64,000 nucleotides of DNA from Leifsonia sp. C5G2 (GTDB lineage: Bacteria > Actinomycetota > Actinomycetes > Actinomycetales > Microbacteriaceae), in contig NZ_JABFMV010000002.1 in the NCBI RefSeq assembly GCF_013359685.1, positions 333,828 through 397,827 on the forward strand, written 5' to 3'. Made by a program: the position numbers and the translations under genes. Below are positions 49,965 to 58,522 of this stretch, in pieces (position 1 is the stretch's first letter; each line of letters starts with the position of its first letter). Below the pieces are notes generated by a model. That model searched no databases. It worked only from the letters and a program-made list of their open reading frames with translations, and was not told the origin of the DNA.

Positions 49965-51332
49965 TTACTCGAGGTAGTCGCGCAGCGACTGCGAGCGGGA
50001 CGGGTGGCGCAGCTTCGCCATCGTCTTCGACTCGATCTGGCGGATGCGCTCGCGCGTCACGCCGAACGTGTCACCGATCTGGTCGAGCGTCTTCGGCATC
50101 CCGTCGCCGAGGCCGAAGCGCATGCGGATGACGCCCGCCTCGCGCTCCGACAGCGAGTCGAGCAGGCTCTCCAGCTGCTTCTGCAGCATGGTGAAGCCGA
50201 CCGCGTCGGCCGGGACGACCGCCTCGGTGTCCTCGATCAGGTCGCCGAACTCGCTGTCGCCGTCCTCACCGAGAGGAGTGTGGAGCGAGATGGGCTCGCG
50301 ACCGTACTTCTGCACCTCGATGACCTTCTCCGGGGTCATGTCGAGTTCCTTCGACAGCTCCTCGGGAGTGGGCTCGCGGCCCAGGTCCTGCAGCATCTGA
50401 CGCTGCACGCGGGCGAGCTTGTTGATGACCTCCACCATGTGCACCGGGATGCGGATGGTGCGCGCCTGGTCCGCCATCGCGCGGGTGATCGCCTGACGGA
50501 TCCACCAGGTGGCGTACGTGGAGAACTTGAAGCCCTTCGTGTAGTCGAACTTCTCGACCGCACGGATGAGGCCCAGGTTGCCCTCCTGGATGAGGTCCAG
50601 GAACTGCATGCCACGGCCGGTGTAGCGCTTGGCGAGGGACACCACGAGACGCAGGTTGGCGCCCAGCAGGTGGCTCTTGGCGCGCTGGCCGTCACGGGCG
50701 ACCCACTTCAGCTCGCGCTCGAGCTCCTTGCTGAGGTTCGGCGTGTTCGCGAGCTTGTCCTCGGCGAAGAGGCCCGCCTCGATGCGCATCGCGAGCTCGA
50801 CCTCCTCCGCCGCGTTCAGCAGCGGGACCTTGCCGATCTGCTTCAGGTAGTCCTTGACCGGGTCGGCGGTGGCGCCGGTGATCGTCGTCGAGTAGACGGG
50901 GATGTCGTCTTCCTCGTCGACGGCGCGCAGCACCAGGGCGTCGGTCGGCAGGGGCAGGTCGCCGGCGGGCGCCGCGACGGGCGCAGCGCTCCCGGTCTCG
51001 TCGCCGTCGGTCTCCTCCGACTCGGTGTCGGCGTCGCCTTCGGCAGCGGCCTCCGTGTCGGAGTCGCCCTCCGCCTCCGTCTCGTCGTCCTCGTCGATCA
51101 CTACCTCGGCCTCGTCGTCGAGAACATCGTCGTCCTCGTCGTCCGCAGCCTTGCCCTTCGGGGCGGCCTGCTTCTTCGCAGCCGTCGACTTGGGCGAAGC
51201 CTTCTTGGGCGCCGCCTTCGTGCCCGCCTTCTTGGCTGCGGGCTTCGCCGTCTCCTCGCCCGCCGCCGCGGTCACGGTCTCGTCGACCTCGACCTCCGGC
51301 TCGCGGGTCTTCGTTGCTGCACGGGTTGCCAT
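49965..51332 (-). CDS. sigA: primary RNA polymerase sigma factor
   Basis: A 455-residue group 1 sigma-70. A Lys/Ala-rich then strongly acidic N-terminal extension (about 20-115) precedes region 1.2 ([16 protein letters not shown]), region 2 ([41 protein letters not shown] and [12 protein letters not shown]), region 3 and region 4 ([20 protein letters not shown]), which read -10 and -35 boxes. I use the ATG giving MATRAATK, with AAAGGTG upstream. murT follows after 4 bp. The 199 bp upstream (51333-51531) contain TTGACA, but no -10 box I would commit to. Confidence 0.96.
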   Translation of the reverse strand: MATRAATKTREPEVEVDETVTAAAGEETAKPAAKKAGTKAAPKKASPKSTAAKKQAAPKGKAADDEDDDVLDDEAEVVIDEDDETEAEGDSDTEAAAEGDADTESEETDGDETGSAAPVAAPAGDLPLPTDALVLRAVDEEDDIPVYSTTITGATADPVKDYLKQIGKVPLLNAAEEVELAMRIEAGLFAEDKLANTPNLSKELERELKWVARDGQRAKSHLLGANLRLVVSLAKRYTGRGMQFLDLIQEGNLGLIRAVEKFDYTKGFKFSTYATWWIRQAITRAMADQARTIRIPVHMVEVINKLARVQRQMLQDLGREPTPEELSKELDMTPEKVIEVQKYGREPISLHTPLGEDGDSEFGDLIEDTEAVVPADAVGFTMLQKQLESLLDSLSEREAGVIRMRFGLGDGMPKTLDQIGDTFGVTRERIRQIESKTMAKLRHPSRSQSLRDYLE

Positions 51333-51531
51333 GTGAACACCTTTCATACCAAGCGGAGGGGCCGGGATCCTGACGGCCGGGCCTGGCTCAGGGTTTGCGT
51401 GCGGACACTACTAAGACCCATGTCAAGTCCTGGGGGTCTGCGCCGTGCATCGTCTAATGCTCCGGCCCCAGGAGATGAACGGGTCCAGGAATCAATTATT
51501 GCACGTTCCCCGTGTTCCCCCGACCACGTCG

Positions 51532-52863
51532 TTACAGAGCCTCGCGGCCGCCGCGCCTCCTCCACGCTCCGACGAGTGCAACCCAGAGAGGGGCCACTTC
51601 TATTCCCTCTTCCTCCAGGAGATGACGGCGCGTCCGGCGGCGTGCGCGGACGAGGAAGGCGACGCCGATCCCGACGATCACGTACTGGATGGCGAACGCC
51701 CAGCGGAAGTGGTCGAGCTGGTAGAGCTGCGCGTCCCCCTCCGCGCCGTGCGCCTGCAGATCGAGCGACACGCCGATCAGGAACATCATCACGAAGCTGG
51801 CGAGGAAACCGCCGACGTTGACGATGCCGTTGGCCGACCCGAGGCTGTGCAGCGGGTTGAAGGTGCGTGCGAAGTCGAAGCCGATCAGCGAGCCGGGGCC
51901 GCCGATCCCGATGGCCGCGATGAGCACGATGATCGTCCAGAGCGGCGGCTTCCCCGGCCACAGCAGCACCAGCGTCCAGGCGGCGGCCATCAGCGCCACG
52001 ATGCCCAGCACGAGGTTGCTCCGCCGCATCGGGAAGCGGGCGGTGAGGATGCCGAGGATGGGCCCGGACACGAGTCCCGCCCCGACCAGCACCGTCAGCA
52101 GCGCCGATGCCTCGGCCGGCTCGATCCCGATCGCGAAGACGAGGAACGGGATGCCCCACATCAGGCTGAACACGGTCCCGGAGGACTGGGTGACGAAGTG
52201 CGACCAGAAGCCGAGCTGCGTGCCGGGCCGGGCCAGGCTGATCCGCAGCTGGCGGAGCGAGTCGGACCACGTCGCGGGCCGGGGCCCCTCGCTCGCGCCG
52301 ACCGGCCGGTCGGTCACGCCCAGCACGATGCCGATGAGCGCGACCACAGAGAGCGAGGCGGCGGAGAGGAAAGCGACCGTCCAGCCGGAGAGGTGCAGGA
52401 GCAGGGCGAACGGCACGGCGGAGAGCACCTGGCCGAGCTGCCCGACGTTGCCGATCCACTGCGACAGCTGCGGCACGATGCGGCCGCGGAACCAGGAGTT
52501 CACCAGCCGCATCAGCGAGGTGAACACCGTCGCGTCCCCCGCCCCCACCAGGATGCGGCCGACGATCGCGATCGCAATGCTCGGCGCGAGCGCGACGGCC
52601 ACCTGTCCGACGACCATCAGGGCGGTGCCCACGAGCATGAGGACACGGGAGCCGATCCGGTCGATCAGCACGCCCACCGGCACCTGCATGCCGGCGTACA
52701 CGATGAGCTGCACGACGGCGAGCGTCGACAGCACGGACGCGGAGACGTGGAAGCGCTCGGTCGCCGCGACACCCGCGACACCCACGGTGGTGCGCTGCAT
52801 GACGGCGATCAGGTAGGCGAAGACGCCGATCCCGTAGACGATCCAGGAGCGACGCGAATTCAC
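51532..52863 (-). CDS. MFS transporter
   Basis: A 443-residue protein with twelve predicted membrane segments and the major facilitator signature in loop 2-3 (GVLIDRIGSRVLML). It has a central cytoplasmic loop (about 185-215) and an Arg-rich C-terminal tail. Closest in style to nitrate/hexose-phosphate-like or general MFS proteins; the substrate is unknown. The start is GTG at 52863, 6 nt after a TAGGAT box. It is upstream of nothing on its strand before sigA, and follows the PAC2 gene. Confidence 0.88.
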   Translation of the reverse strand: MNSRRSWIVYGIGVFAYLIAVMQRTTVGVAGVAATERFHVSASVLSTLAVVQLIVYAGMQVPVGVLIDRIGSRVLMLVGTALMVVGQVAVALAPSIAIAIVGRILVGAGDATVFTSLMRLVNSWFRGRIVPQLSQWIGNVGQLGQVLSAVPFALLLHLSGWTVAFLSAASLSVVALIGIVLGVTDRPVGASEGPRPATWSDSLRQLRISLARPGTQLGFWSHFVTQSSGTVFSLMWGIPFLVFAIGIEPAEASALLTVLVGAGLVSGPILGILTARFPMRRSNLVLGIVALMAAAWTLVLLWPGKPPLWTIIVLIAAIGIGGPGSLIGFDFARTFNPLHSLGSANGIVNVGGFLASFVMMFLIGVSLDLQAHGAEGDAQLYQLDHFRWAFAIQYVIVGIGVAFLVRARRRTRRHLLEEEGIEVAPLWVALVGAWRRRGGREAL

Positions 52864-52869
52864 CGAACG

Positions 52870-52875
52870 ATCCTA
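52870..52875 (-). promoter_or_regulatory. -10 box, leaderless start of MFS gene
   Basis: TAGGAT on the minus strand ends 6 nt before the GTG at 52863. Confidence 0.45.
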
Positions 52876-52923
52876 CGCCCGGCTATGCACCGGCCGGGAA
52901 CCGGGTATGCGCTGAGCGCGCGG

Positions 52924-53853
52924 TCAGCGATCCCCGCGCGGGTTGTCCTCGTCGCCGTGACGGCGGAAGGCCAGGAAGTTCTCGAGCTCCGCGGCGATCT
53001 CGTCGGCGCTCGGCAGCTCGCCGTCGCTGTCGGTCAGCGGCGAGCGCAGCTGCGTGTCCTCCATGTAGGAGTCGTGCCGCTCCTCCAGCGTGCCGACCAG
53101 GCGGCCGAGCTCGGGGTTGCCGGCGACCTGCTCGTCGATGTTCGCCACGAACTCCCGGTCCTCCTGCCGCAGCCGGTCGGTCGGGAAGATCAGGCCGGTC
53201 GACGCGCTGATGGAGTCGAGCGCGGCGACCGCGGCCGCCGGGTACTCGGTGTCGGCGAGGTAGTGCGGGATGAGCAGGATGAAGCCGGCGATCGGGTACG
53301 ACTGCTGCTGCAGGCGGTACTCGAGCAGGTGCAGGGCGTTGGCGGGCACCTGGGTGTGCGGCTTCCAGATCGACATGGAGTCGATCAGCTCCTGGCGGTT
53401 GCCGCTGACCGTGACCCCGATCGGGCGGGTGTGCGGCACCGGCATCGGGATGGAGTGCACCCACGTGATCGTGGACACCGTGAAGCGTTCGATCAGGCCG
53501 AGCACCGCCTCCGTGAAGGCCTCCCAGCGGAAGTCGGGCTCGAAGCCGGAGAGCAGCAGGAACGGCTGACGGAGCTCGTCGTAGGCGAGGTAGAGCTTGA
53601 GCGTCGCCGGCTGGTAGTCGGTCAGGTGGTCCTGGTCGAAGTAGATGATGGGCCGGCGCGCCCGGTAGTCGAGCAGGATGTCGGCGTCGAAGGTGGCGAC
53701 GACCTCGCTGTCGAGGGTGCCGAGCAGGTAGGTGCCGAGCTGGCTCACGCCGGAGCCCGCGTCGGCGAAACCGGTCAGTCCCGCGACCAGCGGCAGGCCT
53801 TCCGGCACATCGAGTGCCGGGTTGAGCTCGAACAGTTCGCCGGGGTCTCGCAT
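52924..53853 (-). CDS. PAC2 family protein
   Basis: A 309-residue protein of the PAC2 (proteasome-assembly-chaperone-like) family widespread in actinobacteria. Typical parts are LVAGLTGFADAGSGVSQLGTYLL, YFDQDHLTDYQPATLKLYLAYD and ATPHTRPIGVTVSGN-like blocks in the middle. The acidic C-terminal tail ends DEDNPRGDR. A role in proteasome assembly is not established in bacteria, and no proteasome gene is in the window. It starts at an ATG 6 nt after TAGAGT and is divergent from pepA. Confidence 0.88.
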   Translation of the reverse strand: MRDPGELFELNPALDVPEGLPLVAGLTGFADAGSGVSQLGTYLLGTLDSEVVATFDADILLDYRARRPIIYFDQDHLTDYQPATLKLYLAYDELRQPFLLLSGFEPDFRWEAFTEAVLGLIERFTVSTITWVHSIPMPVPHTRPIGVTVSGNRQELIDSMSIWKPHTQVPANALHLLEYRLQQQSYPIAGFILLIPHYLADTEYPAAAVAALDSISASTGLIFPTDRLRQEDREFVANIDEQVAGNPELGRLVGTLEERHDSYMEDTQLRSPLTDSDGELPSADEIAAELENFLAFRRHGDEDNPRGDR

Positions 53854-53859
53854 ACGTCA

Positions 53860-53865
53860 ACTCTA
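53860..53865 (-). promoter_or_regulatory. -10 box, leaderless start of PAC2 gene
   Basis: TAGAGT on the minus strand ends 6 nt before the ATG at 53853. Confidence 0.5.
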
Positions 53866-53933
53866 GAGCGGCATCCCAGAGGCGTGCCCTGCTCAGGACG
53901 CTCCGCGGCCACGCCCTCAGCGAACACGCGCGT

Positions 53934-53939
53934 TAGGGT
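53934..53939 (+). promoter_or_regulatory. -10 box, leaderless start of pepA
   Basis: TAGGGT ends 6 nt before the pepA ATG. The GGAGC between them is too close to the start to serve as a ribosome site. Confidence 0.5.
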
Positions 53940-53945
53940 CGGAGC

Positions 53946-55430
53946 ATGACCGTTCCCTCGCTGACGCTGACCGACGCCCCCACCCCCGCCACCTCCGCCG
54001 ACGTGCTCGTCGTCGCCGCCCGCGTGGCGCGCGACACCGTCGCCGTGCTCTCGGGCGAACGCCGTGAGGAGCTGGAGCAGCAGCTCCGCGAGGTCGGCTT
54101 CGGCGGCGGCCGGGACGAACTGGTGCGGCTGCCCGGTCGTGGCGCCGGCGCCTCCCTCGCCGTCATCGGGCTCCCCGAGGACGGGACGGACGCGCTCCGC
54201 TACGCCGCGGGCAGCGCCGTGCGGCAGCTGGCCGGGACGGCGGCGGTCGCCCTCGACCTGCCCGCCGGGGACGCGGTCGAGGTCGGCGCGGTGCTGGAGG
54301 GCGCGGCACTCGGCGCGTACGCGTTCACGGAGTACCGCGAGAAGAGCCGCGGGGGCGTCAAGGACCCGGTCGGCTCGATCGAGGTGCTGGGCTCCGCTCC
54401 CGGCGCCGAGGCGCTCGTCGCCCGCGCGACCGCGGTCGCCGAGGCCGCCGCGCTGGTCAAGGACCTCGTCAACATGCCCCCGCTCGACCTCTACCCCGAG
54501 ACCTTCGCGTCGCGGGCGCAGGCCGCGGCGGCGGACCTGCCCGTCACCGTCGAGGTGTGGGACGAGGAGCGGCTCGCGGCGGACGGCTTCGGCGGCATCC
54601 TGGGCGTCGGCCAGGGCTCGACCCGCCCGCCGCGGCTGGTGAAGGTGTCGTACGCGCCCGCCGAGGCCGCCCGCCACGTGGCACTCGTCGGCAAGGGCAT
54701 CACCTTCGACTCCGGCGGCCTGTCGCTCAAGCCCGCGACCGGGATGGTCGGGATGAAGTACGACATGACCGGCGCCGCCACCGTGCTCGCCGTCGCGCTC
54801 GCGGCCGCCCGCCTCGCACTTCCGGTGCGGGTCACCGCCTGGCTGTGCCTGGCCGAGAACATGCCGTCGGGCTCGGCCATCCGGCCCAACGACGTGCTCC
54901 GTATCCGCGGTGGGCGCACTGTGGAGGTACTCAACACCGACGCGGAGGGTCGGCTCGTGCTCGCCGACGGCCTGGTCGCCGCGAGCGAGGAACGCCCGGA
55001 CGCCATCGTCGACGTGGCGACCCTGACCGGTGCCGCGATGGTCGCGCTCGGCACGCGTTACGCGGCCGTCATGGGGTCGGACGACCTGGTGGACCAGGTG
55101 CTCGCCGCGGGCAAGGAGTCCGGCGAGCTGCTGTGGCCGATGCCGCTCCCCGGCGAGCTTCGGGCCACCATCAACTCCGACGTCGCGGACATCGCCAACG
55201 CCAACCCGGGGAACACCGCCGGCGGGGCGCTGCTGGCCGGGGTGTTCCTCCAGGAGTTCGTCGGACGCACCGGCGACGAGGAGGACGCGCCGCGCATCCC
55301 GTGGGCCCACGTGGACATCGCCGGTCCCGCCAAGAGCCCCGCGGCGCCCTACGGTTTCACCGGCAAGGGGCCGTCCGCCGTCAGCGTACGTGCGCTTCTG
55401 CGTCTGGCCGAGACCATTTCCGGGAAGTAG
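53946..55430 (+). CDS. pepA: leucyl aminopeptidase (M17)
   Basis: A 494-residue M17 metallo-aminopeptidase. The N-terminal domain is variable. The catalytic domain has GKGITFDSGGLSLKP (about 250), KYDMTGAATVL, the family signature NTDAEGRLVLAD (about 330), which supplies metal ligands, and the Arg-containing stretch that follows. It removes N-terminal residues from peptides and usually forms a cytosolic hexamer with two metal ions per subunit. lpdA begins 106 bp downstream on the same strand with its own ribosome site. Confidence 0.95.
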   Translation: MTVPSLTLTDAPTPATSADVLVVAARVARDTVAVLSGERREELEQQLREVGFGGGRDELVRLPGRGAGASLAVIGLPEDGTDALRYAAGSAVRQLAGTAAVALDLPAGDAVEVGAVLEGAALGAYAFTEYREKSRGGVKDPVGSIEVLGSAPGAEALVARATAVAEAAALVKDLVNMPPLDLYPETFASRAQAAAADLPVTVEVWDEERLAADGFGGILGVGQGSTRPPRLVKVSYAPAEAARHVALVGKGITFDSGGLSLKPATGMVGMKYDMTGAATVLAVALAAARLALPVRVTAWLCLAENMPSGSAIRPNDVLRIRGGRTVEVLNTDAEGRLVLADGLVAASEERPDAIVDVATLTGAAMVALGTRYAAVMGSDDLVDQVLAAGKESGELLWPMPLPGELRATINSDVADIANANPGNTAGGALLAGVFLQEFVGRTGDEEDAPRIPWAHVDIAGPAKSPAAPYGFTGKGPSAVSVRALLRLAETISGK

Positions 55431-55536
55431 TAGGGTCGTATGGGCGGGAAATCCCGCCCATCAACACGTCACCCGGAGCCACCCCTCTGGGCGGCAAATC
55501 GTGTCACATGATCCTGATGCGCGAGGGAGTAGCTGG

Positions 55537-56910
55537 GTGTCTGAGCAGAACTTTGACATTGTGGTGCTCGGCGGTGGGAGTGGAGGCTACGCAGCAGCGC
55601 TGCGTGCGGCCGAACTCGGTTTCACCGTCGGCATGATCGAGAAGGACAAGGTCGGCGGCACGTGCCTGCACCGCGGCTGCGTCCCGACGAAGGCGCTGCT
55701 CCACGCGGCCGAGATCGCCGACTACTCGCGGGAGTCGGCGAAGTACGGCATCGTCACCCAGCTCCAGGGCGTCGACATCAACGGCGTGACCGAGTACCGC
55801 ACCGGCATCGTCGCGAAGAAGTACAAGGGCTTGCAGGGCCTGGTGAAGGCCCGCGGCATCACGGTCATCGAGGGCGAGGGCCGCCTGGTCTCCCCCACGA
55901 CCGTGCAGGTCGGCGAGGACCGCATCGTCGGCAAGAACGTCATCCTGGCGACCGGCTCGTACTCGCGCTCGCTGCCCGGTCTGGAGATCGGCGGCCGGGT
56001 CATCACCTCCGAGCAGGCGCTCGAGCTCGACTTCGTCCCGAAGAAGGTCGCTGTGCTCGGCGGCGGTGTGATCGGCGTCGAGTTCGCGAGCGTGTGGAAG
56101 TCGTTCGGCTCCGACGTCACCATCATCGAGGCGCTGCCGCACCTGGTCCCGAACGAGGACGAGTCGATCAGCAAGTCGCTGGAGCGCGCGTTCCGCCGCC
56201 GCGGCATCGACTACAGCCTGGGTGTCCGTTTCCAGGGCGTCACCCAGAACGAGAACGGCGTGGTCGTCACCCTCGAGAACGGGAACACCATCGAGGCCGA
56301 CCTGCTGCTCGTGGCCGTCGGCCGCGGCCCGCTCACGCAGGGCCTCGGGTTCGACGAGGTCGGCGTCACCATGGACCGCGGCTTCGTCATCACCGACGAG
56401 CGTCTGCACACCAACATCCCGGGCGTCTACGCCGTCGGCGACATCGTCCCCGGCCTGCAGCTCGCGCACCGCGGCTTCCAGCAGGGCATCTTCGTCGCGG
56501 AGGAGATCGCGGGCCTCAACCCGATCGTCGTCCCGGATGTGAACATCCCGAAGGTGACCTACTGCGACCCCGAGGTGGCCTCTATCGGCCTCACCGAGGC
56601 GAAGGCCGTCGAGAAGTACGGCGCCGACAGCGTCAGCAGCTACGACTACAGCCTGGCCGGCAACGCCCGCAGCGAGATCATCGGGACGAACGGCTCTGTG
56701 AAGGTCGTCCGCGTCAACGACGGCCCCGTGGTCGGCGTGCACATGATCGGCGCCCGTGTCGGCGAGCTGATCGGCGAGGCGCAGCTTGCCGTCAACTGGG
56801 AGGCGTACCCGGAGGACATCGCTCCGCTGATCCACGCGCACCCCACGCAGAACGAGTCGCTCGGCGAGGCCTTCCTCTACCTCGCGGGCAAGCCGCTGCA
56901 CACCCTCTAG
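55537..56910 (+). CDS. lpdA: dihydrolipoyl dehydrogenase (E3)
   Basis: A 457-residue flavoprotein disulfide reductase that reoxidises dihydrolipoyl groups of the 2-oxoacid dehydrogenases. The FAD site GGGSGGYAAA is at the start, the redox disulfide in GGTCLHRGCVPTKALLH (about 42-47), the NAD site GGGVIGVEFASVW (about 180) and the C-terminal His-Glu pair in HAHPTQNESLGEA. The start is GTG with GAGGGAG upstream. sucB follows 80 bp downstream, then lipB and lipA, so this is a lipoate-centred neighbourhood. Confidence 0.96.
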   Translation: MSEQNFDIVVLGGGSGGYAAALRAAELGFTVGMIEKDKVGGTCLHRGCVPTKALLHAAEIADYSRESAKYGIVTQLQGVDINGVTEYRTGIVAKKYKGLQGLVKARGITVIEGEGRLVSPTTVQVGEDRIVGKNVILATGSYSRSLPGLEIGGRVITSEQALELDFVPKKVAVLGGGVIGVEFASVWKSFGSDVTIIEALPHLVPNEDESISKSLERAFRRRGIDYSLGVRFQGVTQNENGVVVTLENGNTIEADLLLVAVGRGPLTQGLGFDEVGVTMDRGFVITDERLHTNIPGVYAVGDIVPGLQLAHRGFQQGIFVAEEIAGLNPIVVPDVNIPKVTYCDPEVASIGLTEAKAVEKYGADSVSSYDYSLAGNARSEIIGTNGSVKVVRVNDGPVVGVHMIGARVGELIGEAQLAVNWEAYPEDIAPLIHAHPTQNESLGEAFLYLAGKPLHTL

Positions 56911-56990
56911 GACGTATCGGGCGGGTCCGCCGTGCGCGGACCCGCCTGCAATAAGCTACTGAACGATCAGGTTTTGAAGGAGAGAAGCTC

Positions 56991-58517
56991 ATGAGCGAAT
57001 CCGTCAGCCTCCCGGCGCTCGGCGAGAGCGTCACGGAAGGCACGGTCACCCGCTGGCTGAAGAACGTTGGCGACCGTGTCGAGGTGGACGAGCCCCTGCT
57101 CGAAGTCTCGACCGACAAGGTCGACACCGAGATCCCGTCGCCGGTCGCCGGCGTCATCGAGGCGATCCTGGTGCAGGAGGACGAGACCGTCGAGGTAGGG
57201 ACCGCGCTCGTGACGATCGGCGACGGTTCGGGTGCCGGCGCCGAGGCGCCCGCCGCCCCGGCCGCCGAGGCCGCGCCGGCTGAGGCCGCGCCCGCCGAGG
57301 CCGCGCCCGCCGAGCCGGCTGCTCCTGCTCAGGAGGCTCCCGCCCCCGCGCAGGCCGCTCCGGCCCAGGAGGCACCGGCTGCTCCGGCGCAGGAGACCCC
57401 TCAGGCCGCTCCCGCGCAAGAGTCCGCGCCCGCGCCGGCCGCCGCCGCTCCCGCGGCTCCGGCACAGGAAGCACCCGCCGCTCCGGCTCAGGCCGCACCG
57501 GTTCAGGCCGCTCCTGCCGCCGCCCCCGCTCCGCAGGCTGCCGCTCCGCAGGCCGCCGCCCCGGCGGCCCCCGCTGCCCCGGCCGCCGCTCCTGCATCAT
57601 CGGGCGGAGCCCACGCCGGCAACGCCGGCTACGTGACGCCGATCGTCCGCAAGCTCGCGAACGAGCAGGGCGTCGACCTCTCCACCGTCACGGGCACCGG
57701 CGTCGGCGGGCGCATCCGCAAGGAGGACATCCTCTCGGCCGCCGCTCCCGCCGCCTCTGCCTCGGCTCCCGCCGCCGCGGCTCCGGCCCCCGAAGTCTCG
57801 CCGCTGCGTGGCACCACGCAGCCGATGTCGCGCCTCCGCAAGGTCGTCGCCGAGCGCGCCGTCGTCTCGATGCAGTCGACCGCGCAGCTCACCAGCGTCG
57901 TCGAGGTGGACGTGACCAAGGTCGCCGCCCTCCGCGATCGCGTGAAGGGCGACTTCCTGAGCAAGACCGGCGTGAAGCTCTCCTTCCTGCCGTTCTTCGC
58001 GCTGGCCGCCGCCGAGGCGCTGAAGACCTACCCGGTCATCAACGCGACGGTCGACGGCGACAGCATCGTCTACCCGGACCACGAGAACCTCTCGATCGCC
58101 GTGGACACCGAGCGCGGCCTGCTCACCCCGGTGGTGCGCAATGCCTCGGAGCTCGACATCGCAGCCCTGGCGAAGGAGATCGGCGACCTCGCCGAGCGCA
58201 CCCGCGACAACCGGCTGAAGCCGGACGAGCTCGCCGGCGGCACGTTCACGCTGACCAACACCGGTTCGCGCGGCGCACTGTTCGACACCCCGCTCGTGTT
58301 CCTGCCGCAGGTCGCGATCCTCGGCACCGGCATCGTGACCAAGAAGCCGGTCGTCGTCTCGGCCGACGGCAGCGACTCGATCGCCATCCGCTCGACCGTG
58401 TACCTCGCCCTCTCGTACGACCACCGGATCGTGGACGGCGCCGACGCGGCCCGCTTCCTCGTCGCGGTCAAGAACCGTCTCGAGGGTGGCAACTTCGAAG
58501 GCAATCTCGGGATCTGA
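56991..58517 (+). CDS. sucB: dihydrolipoamide acyltransferase (E2), SucB-type
   Basis: A 508-residue E2 component of a 2-oxoacid dehydrogenase, probably the 2-oxoglutarate complex. A single lipoyl domain (about 1-76) carries the lipoylated Lys in STDKVDTE. A very long Ala-Pro-Glu-Gln linker (about 80-203) leads to the E3-binding domain ([20 protein letters not shown], about 211-245), and then the catalytic domain ending with [17 protein letters not shown]. Many actinobacterial homologues have two or three lipoyl domains; here the linker takes up that space. A hairpin terminator follows, inside the convergent gene. Confidence 0.94.
   Translation: MSESVSLPALGESVTEGTVTRWLKNVGDRVEVDEPLLEVSTDKVDTEIPSPVAGVIEAILVQEDETVEVGTALVTIGDGSGAGAEAPAAPAAEAAPAEAAPAEAAPAEPAAPAQEAPAPAQAAPAQEAPAAPAQETPQAAPAQESAPAPAAAAPAAPAQEAPAAPAQAAPVQAAPAAAPAPQAAAPQAAAPAAPAAPAAAPASSGGAHAGNAGYVTPIVRKLANEQGVDLSTVTGTGVGGRIRKEDILSAAAPAASASAPAAAAPAPEVSPLRGTTQPMSRLRKVVAERAVVSMQSTAQLTSVVEVDVTKVAALRDRVKGDFLSKTGVKLSFLPFFALAAAEALKTYPVINATVDGDSIVYPDHENLSIAVDTERGLLTPVVRNASELDIAALAKEIGDLAERTRDNRLKPDELAGGTFTLTNTGSRGALFDTPLVFLPQVAILGTGIVTKKPVVVSADGSDSIAIRSTVYLALSYDHRIVDGADAARFLVAVKNRLEGGNFEGNLGI
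57230..57600 (+). repeat. low-complexity Ala-Pro-Gln-Glu coding repeat in sucB
   Basis: Irregular tandem units encode variations of [12 protein letters not shown], about 120 residues in all. It is a flexible linker between the lipoyl and E3-binding domains. Unit number is likely to vary between strains. Confidence 0.85.
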
Positions 58518-58522
58518 TCGCC

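Noticed and set aside
57230..57600. Repeat array or mobile element
   Set aside because: The repeats are in frame, encode an Ala-Pro linker typical of E2 proteins and vary irregularly.
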